22,149 nucleotides of DNA. Origin: Magnetococcales bacterium (lineage in GTDB: Bacteria > Pseudomonadota > Magnetococcia > Magnetococcales > Magnetaquicoccaceae). The DNA is taken from positions 1 through 22,149 of the forward strand of contig JADGCE010000030.1 of NCBI GenBank assembly GCA_015229095.1. Direction: 5' to 3'. The notes under the pieces were generated by a model that made no database searches, was not told the origin of the DNA, and was given only the letters and a program-made list of their open reading frames with translations. Below, piece after piece: positions 14,195 to 20,906 of the stretch. The position numbers and the translations under genes are program-made. Position 1 is the stretch's first letter. Every line of letters starts with the position of its first letter.

Positions 14195-15301
14195 TCAGCG
14201 GTCGTGTTTTTCCGTCGCGAGGGCGACGCGCACCGCTGAAGCCAGTGGTGTACCGGAGTGGAGGGACTCTTTGGTATCCAGAAGCTTGACAATGGTGGCG
14301 TTGCCTTTGTCCCGTGCCAGAGTGCGGGGGGTGTTGCCCATGGAGTCCGGAATATCGACATTGGCCCCCTGCTTGACCAGATAGGCGACGACGGTATCCC
14401 GCCCGCGCAGCACGGCCCAATGCAAGGGGGTTTCACCGTACTGCGCCTTGGCATCCAGGCTGGGAGCCTGTTTGGCCAGCAGGGTCACCAGGGCAAGGTG
14501 CCCCTCTGCAGAGGCCCAATGCAGGGGGGTATCACCGGAGGTGGCCCGTGCGGTGCCGGTCGCTCCCTTCGAAAGCAACAACTCGGCCAGGGAGAGATGC
14601 CCTCTGCGCGCTGCCCAGTGCAAGGGGGTTCTTTCGTGATGATTTTTTGCGTTGGCATCCGCACCGGAGGCCAGCAAAAATTCGGCGGTCTGGCTTTGCC
14701 CCTCCTCCACGGCCCAATGGAGAACCGAATCCCCTTTCAGATCCCGGGCATTGACATCCGCCCCTTTTTCCAGAAAAAGCCGGGTCAGGGGCAGGTTGCC
14801 TCCGCTGGCCGCCCAGTGCAGGGGGGTGCAACCGTCGTTGTTGGCCATATTCAGGTTGGCACCCGCCGACAGCAAAACCTGCGCCAAACGCACCGAGCCG
14901 TTATTGGCGGCGATCATGTGCAGGGGGGTGTCACCGCGCCGGTCCTGGACATCTTTCTTGGCCTTGTGGGCCACCAGCTTTTTGACCAGGGAGAGATCCC
15001 CCTTGATGACCGCGAAATGGAGCGGCGTCAAACCAAAACTGTCCTGGGCGTTGACATCATTCCCTGCAGCGATCAGGCGCAGGGCTTCGGAAATTTTTCC
15101 CTCTTCAATAGCCTTGTGCAACGCCGTTCGGGTGGGCTGTTGCGGGGTGTTTTTCGTCGCCCTCTCATCCTTGATCTCCATCGGGTGCCGTTCATTGCCC
15201 ACCGCTATCCACGCAGGCAGAGCCACGGCGCCCGACAGGGCACTCAACAAGAGAGGCAGGCGATATTTCTGGAAGGAAGATCGCTTCCGGTGGATAGACA
15301 T
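14195..15301 (-). CDS. Exported or membrane-anchored ankyrin-repeat protein
   Basis: This is the only gene on the minus strand. The 368-residue product starts with a basic N-terminus and a hydrophobic segment at about 14-33 (RLPLLLSALSGAVALPAWIA), a signal peptide or anchor. After a linker come eight clear ankyrin repeats of about 33 residues from residue 59, recognisable by TPLHWA-type turns (TALHKA, TPLHFA, TPLHMI, TPLHWA, SVLHWA, TPLHWA, TPLHWA, TPLHWA), and a degenerate ninth (NTPRTLA). Asp/Gly-rich loops separate the repeats. Ankyrin stacks bind partner proteins. The partner and function here are unknown. A Shine-Dalgarno-like TGGAG lies about nine bases before the start on the minus strand. 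The long plus-strand frame across the same DNA is an antisense shadow, because only this strand gives the repeat family. It separates ubiX from ubiU. Confidence 0.88.
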   Translation of the reverse strand: MSIHRKRSSFQKYRLPLLLSALSGAVALPAWIAVGNERHPMEIKDERATKNTPQQPTRTALHKAIEEGKISEALRLIAAGNDVNAQDSFGLTPLHFAVIKGDLSLVKKLVAHKAKKDVQDRRGDTPLHMIAANNGSVRLAQVLLSAGANLNMANNDGCTPLHWAASGGNLPLTRLFLEKGADVNARDLKGDSVLHWAVEEGQSQTAEFLLASGADANAKNHHERTPLHWAARRGHLSLAELLLSKGATGTARATSGDTPLHWASAEGHLALVTLLAKQAPSLDAKAQYGETPLHWAVLRGRDTVVAYLVKQGANVDIPDSMGNTPRTLARDKGNATIVKLLDTKESLHSGTPLASAVRVALATEKHDR

Positions 15302-15371
15302 AAGGGCGACTCCAGGCTGAAAACCTCTAATAATGACAACACGGGGTTGGGCGCCTGAGAGGCAAGCAAAA

Positions 15372-15420
15372 ATTCTACCATATTTTTATATCATTATTAT
15401 TAAATAATATTTAAACAGAT
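15372..15420 (-). promoter_or_regulatory. AT-rich divergent promoter region, likely driving the ankyrin gene
   Basis: The 292 bases between the ankyrin and ubiU starts contain the most AT-rich stretch of the window, about 15372-15420, including TATTTTTATATC and TTATTAAATAATATTTAAAC. Read on the minus strand it offers TAGAAT (complement of 15372-15377) as a -10, with AT-rich DNA upstream resembling an UP element. No good -35 matches it. The exact start point cannot be called. Confidence 0.3.
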
Positions 15421-15511
15421 ACACCCCGCCGTTCTCAACATTTTTCTCCACCGATGACGGTGACACGCCAGGATTTTGCCGGAACAATGGGTTGTTTTTT
15501 TTGACGGCAAC

Positions 15512-15540
15512 TTGCGTGAACGGCATGGCTGGGATAGACT
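15512..15540 (+). promoter_or_regulatory. Candidate promoter for ubiU-ubiV-ubiK
   Basis: TTGCGT (15512-15517) and TAGACT (15535-15540) are separated by exactly 17 bases and lie 54 bases before the ubiU start. Both hexamers are only partial consensus matches. No convincing FNR site (TTGAT-N4-ATCAA) is visible nearby, although ubiUV is under oxygen control in enterics. Confidence 0.3.
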
Positions 15541-15593
15541 TCACCCCCGGTGGTTCTCTTTGGTTCCCCTTGTCAGAAGTCCCAGGAAGAGCA

Positions 15594-16598
15594 ATGAAAA
15601 AAGTAGAGGTCTTGGCCCCTGCCGGCAATCTCCCCTCCTTGAAAGCCGCTGTGGACAACGGTGCCGATGCGGTCTATTTCGGATTTCGCAATGCCACCAA
15701 TGCCCGCAACTTTGAAGGGTTGAATTTCAGTGAGGCGGAGGCGGCCGCTGGCGTTCGCTATGCCCATGAGCGTGGCGCCCGGGTCAATGTTGTCCTCAAC
15801 ACCTATCCCCAGGGCGATGACTCGGAGATCTGGTATCAGACCGTGGATGTGGCCGCTCACCTGCAAGCCGATGCCATCATTCTGGCCAACATCTCCCTGT
15901 TGGACTATTGCCACAAGCGGCATCCCCAGTTGCCCATTCATCTGTCGGTACAGGCATCCGCCAGCAATTCGGAGGCCATCAATTTCTATCAACGCCATTT
16001 TGGTTGTACCCGCGTGGTCCTGCCCCGGGTGCTGACCGTGCAGGAGATTCGTCAACTGCGGGCCAAAACCACGGTCGAGTTGGAGGTGTTTGCCTTCGGC
16101 GGCCTCTGTGTGATGGCAGAGGGGCGCTGTTTCCTCTCCTCCTATACCACCGGCGTCTCGCCCAATACGGAAGGGGTCTGCTCCCCGGCCCGGGCGGTGC
16201 GGTTTGAAAACCGGGGCGATAAATTGCAAACCCGTCTGGGTGGAATCTTGATCGCCGAATATGAGAAAGGAGAGGAGGCCGCCTATCCCACCATCTGCAA
16301 AGGTCGCTTTGCCGCCCACGAGCAGGTATACCACGTCATGGAGGAGCCGGGCTCCCTGAACATTCTGGAAATGCTGGACCAGGTGATCGAATCGGGTGTC
16401 AGCTCTCTGAAAATTGAGGGACGCCAACGCACCAAATCCTATGTGGCCACCGTGACCCAGGTATTGCGGCAGGCCGTGGATGCCTACTATGCGGATCCTC
16501 GTGCCTTCCGGCCCAAAGGAAAGTGGATGCGCGCCCTGAACGCCACCTCCGAAGGGACCACGCATACCCTGGGTACCTATCAGGAAAATTGGCAGTAG
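15594..16598 (+). CDS. ubiU: O2-independent ubiquinone hydroxylation protein UbiU (peptidase U32 family)
   Basis: UbiU and UbiV together hydroxylate the ubiquinone ring without O2. UbiU carries a [4Fe-4S] cluster. From ATG 15594, with AGGAAGAG directly upstream, the product is 334 residues against 331 for E. coli. The four cluster ligands are Cys172 and Cys179 (FGGLCVMAEGRC), Cys196 (NTEGVCSPAR) and Cys235 (PTICKGRF). Their spacings of 7, 17 and 39 equal those of the E. coli protein. The U32 TIM-barrel start VEVLAPAGNLPSLKAAVDNG and the signature FENRGDK...SLKIEGRQRTKSYV are present. The frame is open back to 15492, but those residues lack homology to the family start. ubiV follows 14 bases after the stop. 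This set of ligands separates it from U32 proteases and tRNA- or rRNA-modifying relatives. Confidence 0.93.
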   Translation: MKKVEVLAPAGNLPSLKAAVDNGADAVYFGFRNATNARNFEGLNFSEAEAAAGVRYAHERGARVNVVLNTYPQGDDSEIWYQTVDVAAHLQADAIILANISLLDYCHKRHPQLPIHLSVQASASNSEAINFYQRHFGCTRVVLPRVLTVQEIRQLRAKTTVELEVFAFGGLCVMAEGRCFLSSYTTGVSPNTEGVCSPARAVRFENRGDKLQTRLGGILIAEYEKGEEAAYPTICKGRFAAHEQVYHVMEEPGSLNILEMLDQVIESGVSSLKIEGRQRTKSYVATVTQVLRQAVDAYYADPRAFRPKGKWMRALNATSEGTTHTLGTYQENWQ

Positions 16599-16612
16599 GA
16601 GCATCGGCAGCC

Positions 16613-17518
16613 ATGAAAATCGCGATTGGTCCCTGCCTGTTTGACTGGGGGAAAAAGGCCATTCGGCAATTTTATCAGCGGATGGCCTTTGAGACCGATG
16701 CGGAGATTCTCTATATCGGCGAGGTGGTCTGTTCCAAACGCTACCATCTGACCCCGGAAGAGCTGGGGGAACTGGCCGATCTGCTGAAGCCATCGGGCAA
16801 AGAGGTGGTTCTGTCAACCCTGGGGCTGGTCATGAGCGAAGGGGAGCAGGTGGCGTTGCGCCAGATTGCCCAGCAGGCCCGGCAGCGGGGGTTGTGGCTG
16901 GAGGCGAACGATATGGGAGGCATGGGTATCGGCGAGGGGCAACCGCTGGTGGCCGGTCCCCACATCAACACCTACAATGCAGAAACTGTCCATTTTTTAG
17001 GAAAAATCGGGGTAAAACGGGTGGTCTTGCCGGTGGAACTCTCCCAGCCAGCCATGCAGGCGATACTCGCCAGCACGGCTGCGGAGCGCCCGCAAATGGA
17101 GCTGTTTGCCTTCGGACGTCTGCCACTGACCTTTTCCGCCCGCTGCTATACGGCACGCGCCTTCCAACTTTCCAAAAGCAACTGTCAATTCAAATGCGGA
17201 GAATTTCCCGACGGCATGGTGATTCGCACCCAGGAGGATCAGCAATATCTGACGGTCAATGGCACCCAAACCCTCTCCGCCCGCACCTACAACCTGATCC
17301 AGGAGGTGCCGCAACTGCGTCAAATGGGGGTGGATATCCTGCGTCTCTCCCCGCAGAGCCAACACATGGAGGCGTGTGTGGCGATCTGGAAACGCTATCT
17401 GGACGGCCATGTGGCGGTGGATGAGGCCCTGGCCGGCCTGCAGGAGCATAATGGCGGTGAACCCTTTTGCAATGGCTATTTTCATGGGCGGCCCGGACTG
17501 GAATTTGTGGTTCCATGA
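16613..17518 (+). CDS. ubiV: O2-independent ubiquinone hydroxylation protein UbiV (peptidase U32 family)
   Basis: UbiV is the partner of UbiU in anaerobic ubiquinone synthesis and also holds a [4Fe-4S] cluster. From ATG 16613 the product is 301 residues, near the E. coli length. The ligands are Cys40 (GEVVCSKR), Cys178 (SARCYTARAF), Cys191 and Cys195 (SNCQFKCGEFPDG). The 13- and 4-residue spacings match the known UbiV ligands. The start MKIAIGPCLFDWGKK is typical, and codons open upstream (to 16523) belong to the ubiU end in another frame. LYIGEVVCSKR, LSTLGLV and ELFAFGRLPLTFSARC are further family marks. ubiT, the lipid-binding partner used in enterics, is not in the window. ubiK follows 68 bases later. 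Confidence 0.93.
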   Translation: MKIAIGPCLFDWGKKAIRQFYQRMAFETDAEILYIGEVVCSKRYHLTPEELGELADLLKPSGKEVVLSTLGLVMSEGEQVALRQIAQQARQRGLWLEANDMGGMGIGEGQPLVAGPHINTYNAETVHFLGKIGVKRVVLPVELSQPAMQAILASTAAERPQMELFAFGRLPLTFSARCYTARAFQLSKSNCQFKCGEFPDGMVIRTQEDQQYLTVNGTQTLSARTYNLIQEVPQLRQMGVDILRLSPQSQHMEACVAIWKRYLDGHVAVDEALAGLQEHNGGEPFCNGYFHGRPGLEFVVP

Positions 17519-17586
17519 GAAGGTTTTGTGTGGTGCCCGCCTGCGCGCACTGCTTCGTATAACCCCGCACACTCAGGAGATGCACG

Positions 17587-17847
17587 GTGCAAATTGACAA
17601 TACGTTGCTGGACCAGATCACCCAAAACATTTTGGGGGTTTTCAACAAGGTGGGCGCCACCCAGGAGGAGGTGACCCGCAAGATCAACGACCTGCTGCGG
17701 GATGCGGTGGAGCGGTTTGATTTGGTCATGCGGGATGAGTTTGATGCCGCGCAGGAGCTGCTCAGCAACACCCGCATCAAGCTGGAACAGTTGGAAAAAC
17801 GGGTGGCCGAGCTGGAAGCCTCGGCCAAGGGGGAGAGCGGCAGCTAG
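17587..17847 (+). CDS. ubiK: Ubiquinone biosynthesis accessory factor UbiK (BMFP domain)
   Basis: The gene begins at GTG 17587, with AGGAG eight bases upstream, and encodes 86 residues. The whole protein fits the BMFP (DUF526, YqiC) family: an amphipathic N-terminal helix (LLDQITQNILGVFNKVG), a linker, then a coiled coil, VMRDEFDAAQELLSNTRIKL followed by EQLEKRVAELEA, with a polar tail. In E. coli, UbiK trimerises, binds lipid and assists the aerobic Ubi complex through UbiJ. Here it sits directly behind the O2-independent pair ubiUV, which is suggestive of a shared role. The family also has members described as membrane-fusogenic, so function rests on homology and on the location. The aldehyde dehydrogenase gene starts 12 bases after the stop. 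Confidence 0.85.
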   Translation: MQIDNTLLDQITQNILGVFNKVGATQEEVTRKINDLLRDAVERFDLVMRDEFDAAQELLSNTRIKLEQLEKRVAELEASAKGESGS

Positions 17848-17859
17848 CGGGAGTTTTCC

Positions 17860-19290
17860 ATGAAAAAAGCATATCTGGCCGGGGAGTGGATCGAAACCGG
17901 ACAATGGCTGGATGTCGTCAATCCTTTCAGCGGCGAGGTGGTGGATTCTGTGGCCCTGTGCGGGGCGGCGGAAATCGATCGCGCCCTGGACAAAGCGGTG
18001 GCATCACAGGCGGCCCTGGGTCGGTTGGCGCCCTATCAGCGGGCAGCCGCACTGGCCTGGGTGCGGGATGGCATTGCCGCCCAACAAGAGCTTTTTGCCC
18101 GCACCCTCTCCCAGGAAAATGGCAAAACCCTGGCAGAATCCCGCCTGGAGATCGCCCGCTCCATCGCCACCTTTGACATTGCCGTGGGTGAGGCGACCCG
18201 TATTCCGGGAGAGGCTTACGATTTGGGCATCAATGCCCTGGGTGCAGGGCGGCAAGCCCTGGTGCGCCGCTATCCCATCGGGGTGGTATCGGCCATCGCC
18301 CCCTTCAACTTTCCCATGAATCTGGCAATTCACAAGATTGCCCCTGCCATGGCCTGCGGTTGCCCGATCGTCCTGAAGCCCGCTTCCAAAACACCGTTGA
18401 CCGCCTTGATGCTGGCAGAGCTCATTCAAGGCTCCGGTTGGCCATTGGAAGCCTGTTCTGTTTTGCCCTGCGACCGGCAGGCCGGGCAACGGTTGGTCAC
18501 CGATGAACGGATCAAACTGCTGACCTTCACGGGTTCCCCGGAGGTGGGTTGGAAGATGAAGCAGGAGGCGGGCAAAAAGAAAGTTGTCCTGGAGTTGGGG
18601 GGCAATGCCGGTCTGATTGTGGACAAGGATGTGCGGGATTGGGATTGGCTGATCCGTCGAGCCGTGATGGGCGCCTTCTACCAGTGTGGTCAGGTCTGCA
18701 TCTCCGTGCAACGCATTTTTCTGCACCAGGCCATCATAGGCGAATTTCGTGCCCGCTTCAAAAAGGCCGCCGAGGCGTTGCAACCGGGAGATCCCCTGGA
18801 TGAGCAGACCACCCTGGGGCCGATCATCGACCGGGCCAATCGGGAGCGGTTGCAGAGTTGGATACAGGAGGCCCTGGATCAGGGGGCCGAGTTGGTGAGC
18901 GGCCATACCGTCGCACCCATCGGCCAGGGCAACAGCATGACGGCCACCATCCTGGAAGAGGTCTCCCCCTCCTGTCGGGTGGTGGCGGATGAGGCCTTCG
19001 GACCGGTGGTGGTTCTCAGTGCGGTGGAGAGCATGGAAGAGGCCTTCCAGCGGGTGAACAACTCCCGTTTTGGCTTGCAATGCGGTATTTTCACCCATGA
19101 CTTTGACACCGTCATGACCGCTTTTGCAACCCTGGAGGTGGGTGGCGTCATCCACAACGATGTCCCCTCTTTTCGGGTGGACAGCATGCCCTACGGAGGC
19201 GTCAAGGATTCCGGACTGGGGCGGGAGGGGGTCAAATATGCCATGCACGACATGATGGAGGAGCGGGTATTGGTCTATCAGCACCGATAA
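17860..19290 (+). CDS. NAD(P)-dependent aldehyde dehydrogenase, substrate unknown
   Basis: The 476-residue protein is a full-length ALDH-superfamily enzyme that would oxidise an aldehyde to the acid. The general base Glu245 lies in VLELGGNAG. The nucleophile Cys280 lies in QCGQVCISVQR, 35 residues later as expected. The cofactor-binding segment IAPFNFPMNLAIHKIAPAMACGCPIVLKPAS and TFTGSPEVGW are intact. The C-terminus has EAFGPVVVL, NNSRFGLQCGIFT and MPYGGVKDSGLGREGVKYAM. FNFPMNL in place of the common WNFP and ISVQR after the Cys recall lactaldehyde, glyceraldehyde-3-phosphate and related aldehyde dehydrogenases, but the substrate cannot be fixed from sequence. It is only 12 bases behind ubiK, so it is likely on the same transcript, with no obvious metabolic link to ubiquinone. 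Confidence 0.93.
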   Translation: MKKAYLAGEWIETGQWLDVVNPFSGEVVDSVALCGAAEIDRALDKAVASQAALGRLAPYQRAAALAWVRDGIAAQQELFARTLSQENGKTLAESRLEIARSIATFDIAVGEATRIPGEAYDLGINALGAGRQALVRRYPIGVVSAIAPFNFPMNLAIHKIAPAMACGCPIVLKPASKTPLTALMLAELIQGSGWPLEACSVLPCDRQAGQRLVTDERIKLLTFTGSPEVGWKMKQEAGKKKVVLELGGNAGLIVDKDVRDWDWLIRRAVMGAFYQCGQVCISVQRIFLHQAIIGEFRARFKKAAEALQPGDPLDEQTTLGPIIDRANRERLQSWIQEALDQGAELVSGHTVAPIGQGNSMTATILEEVSPSCRVVADEAFGPVVVLSAVESMEEAFQRVNNSRFGLQCGIFTHDFDTVMTAFATLEVGGVIHNDVPSFRVDSMPYGGVKDSGLGREGVKYAMHDMMEERVLVYQHR

Positions 19291-19330
19291 CAGCGAAATA
19301 CCCTTTGCAAACCGATGGATCAAAACGGCG

Positions 19331-19351
19331 CAGGGAACCTGACCTTCCCTG
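19331..19351 (+). promoter_or_regulatory. Hairpin just upstream of comM
   Basis: CAGGGAA (19331-19337) pairs perfectly with TTCCCTG (19345-19351) around a seven-base loop. It ends 12 bases before ATG 19364, immediately against the weak Shine-Dalgarno AAGG (19353-19356). It has no T-run. It may influence ribosome access to comM or be a residual processing site. Confidence 0.4.
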
Positions 19352-19363
19352 AAAGGCGATAGC

Positions 19364-20887
19364 ATGCTGGCCTGTGTCAATACGATTGCCATGGAGGGGG
19401 TGACGGCGGTTCCGGTGGAAGTGGAGGTGGATTTAAGCCGGGGTTTGCCTGCCCTGAGTGTGGTGGGGTTGGCCGATGAAGCGGTGCGGGAGGCCAAGGA
19501 TCGCATCCGGGCCGCCTTGAAAAATTCCGGTTTTAAACTGCCCACCCTACGCATCACCGTCAATCTGGCCCCGGCCCACCTGCCCAAGGTGGGCAGTGCC
19601 TATGATCTGCCCATGGCCCTGGGGCTGCTGGCCGCCATGGAGCAGTTGCCGGACGCCGCCCTGCGGGGTCGGCTGTTCCTGGGAGAGTTGGCCCTGGATG
19701 GCCGTTTGAAACCCATCGCCGGCTCCCTGCCGGCGGCCATCCATGCCAGGCGGGCGGGCTTTGCCGAGGTGATCGTGCCGGAGGCCAACGGGCTGGAGGC
19801 GGCCTTTGTGGAGGGGGTGCGGGTGGTCGCCCCGGCCACCCTGTCGGCACTGATCCGCCATTTGCTGAATGTCGAGCCATTGCCAGCCTTGCCGGTTACC
19901 GATTGGCATCGCTGGGTGGACGAGGAAAAAACCCCTCGCCGTGATCTCCGGGAGGTCAAAGGGCAGGAGCATGCCCGCCGGGCTCTGGAAGTGGTGGCGG
20001 CAGGGGGGCACAATCTGCTGATGAGCGGTCCTCCGGGATCGGGCAAAACATTGTTGGCCCAGTGTCTGCCGGGCATTTTGCCGCCCATGACCCTGGATGA
20101 GGCCCTGGAGGTGACCACCATTCATTCGGTGGCGGGACGGTTGGACCCGCTGCGCCCCTTTGTGGGGAGCCGTCCTTTTCGCTCCCCCCATCATACCGCC
20201 TCCCAGGTGGCCCTGATCGGCGGCGGCGGCCATCCCCGCCCAGGAGAGGTGAGCCTGGCCCATCGGGGGGTGCTGTTTCTGGACGAAATTCCCGAATTTG
20301 GCCGCACGGCTCTGGAGGTATTGCGGGAACCTCTGGAGTCGGGGGATGTCAACATTTCCCGCGCCCTCCTCTCCACCCGTTTTCCCGCCTCTTTTCAACT
20401 GGTGGCAGCCTGCAATCCCTGCCCGTGCGGTTATCTGGGTTCGCCCCATCGTCCCTGTCGCTGTTCGCCGTTGCGGGTCGAACAGTATCGCTCCCGTCTC
20501 TCCGGGCCGTTGCTGGATCGCATCGATCTGCATGTGGAGGTGCCTGCCGTGCCCCAGGAGGTGTTGGTGGCGATGGCGGCTGGCGAGTCGTCGGAGGCGG
20601 TGGCCGAACGGGTCATGGCAGCCCGGCAGCGGCAGTCGCAACGCAATGGAGCGGGGGTCAACAATGCCCATCTGGATGGGCGGGCATTGGAACAGAATGC
20701 CCCCTTGACGGCGGATGGACGGGCTTTGTTGTTGACCGCCGGGCAACGTCTGGGTTTTTCTGCCCGCAGCCACAACCGTATTTTGAAGGTGGCCCGCACG
20801 GTGGCCGATCTGGATGGAGTGGATCAGATCGCCACGATCCACCTGGCCGAAGCCATTCAATATCGGGTGGGAGGGGTTTTTGTTTAA
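19364..20887 (+). CDS. comM: YifB/ComM family AAA+ ATPase (Mg-chelatase ChlI-like)
   Basis: ComM is a hexameric branch-migration helicase that extends heteroduplex during natural transformation. The family is also annotated as YifB or Mg-chelatase subunit ChlI-like. The 507-residue length is standard. Residues 1-170 form the N-terminal Lon-protease-like fold (VEVEVDLSRGLPALSVVGLA; ITVNLAPAHLPKVGSAYDLP). The AAA+ core has Walker A GPPGSGKT at 222-229 and Walker B LFLDEI at 304-309. A cysteine cluster, AACNPCPCGYLGSPHRPCRC (350-367), probably binds zinc and is typical of the family. The end has SARSHNRILKVARTVADL. A hairpin sits just before the start. Its presence is compatible with competence but does not prove it, since the gene is common in non-competent species. 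The next gene starts 19 bases after the stop. Confidence 0.95.
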   Translation: MLACVNTIAMEGVTAVPVEVEVDLSRGLPALSVVGLADEAVREAKDRIRAALKNSGFKLPTLRITVNLAPAHLPKVGSAYDLPMALGLLAAMEQLPDAALRGRLFLGELALDGRLKPIAGSLPAAIHARRAGFAEVIVPEANGLEAAFVEGVRVVAPATLSALIRHLLNVEPLPALPVTDWHRWVDEEKTPRRDLREVKGQEHARRALEVVAAGGHNLLMSGPPGSGKTLLAQCLPGILPPMTLDEALEVTTIHSVAGRLDPLRPFVGSRPFRSPHHTASQVALIGGGGHPRPGEVSLAHRGVLFLDEIPEFGRTALEVLREPLESGDVNISRALLSTRFPASFQLVAACNPCPCGYLGSPHRPCRCSPLRVEQYRSRLSGPLLDRIDLHVEVPAVPQEVLVAMAAGESSEAVAERVMAARQRQSQRNGAGVNNAHLDGRALEQNAPLTADGRALLLTAGQRLGFSARSHNRILKVARTVADLDGVDQIATIHLAEAIQYRVGGVFV

Positions 20888-20906
20888 GCGGAGCCCTGCG
20901 CGGCGG

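Noticed and set aside
14213..14228. CGTCGC-GAGG-GCGACG hairpin at the end of the ankyrin gene as a terminator
   Set aside because: The stem is perfect, but neither strand has a T-run after it, and it lies inside coding sequence. Convergent termination between ubiX and the ankyrin gene remains unexplained.
14258..15358. A 366-residue plus-strand open frame antisense to the ankyrin gene
   Set aside because: Its apparent repeats are only the mirror of the ankyrin repeat codons. The minus strand gives true TPLHWA ankyrin units and a signal sequence.
15421..15593. FNR-type site upstream of ubiU
   Set aside because: I looked for TTGAT-N4-ATCAA and found only partial half-sites such as TTGACGGCAACTTG, which lacks a matching right half.
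18004..19587. A 527-residue minus-strand open frame across the aldehyde dehydrogenase and comM
   Set aside because: It is antisense to two clear genes whose catalytic motifs are intact. Its translation is low-complexity Gly/His/Gln-rich and resembles no family, as expected for GC-rich DNA read backwards.
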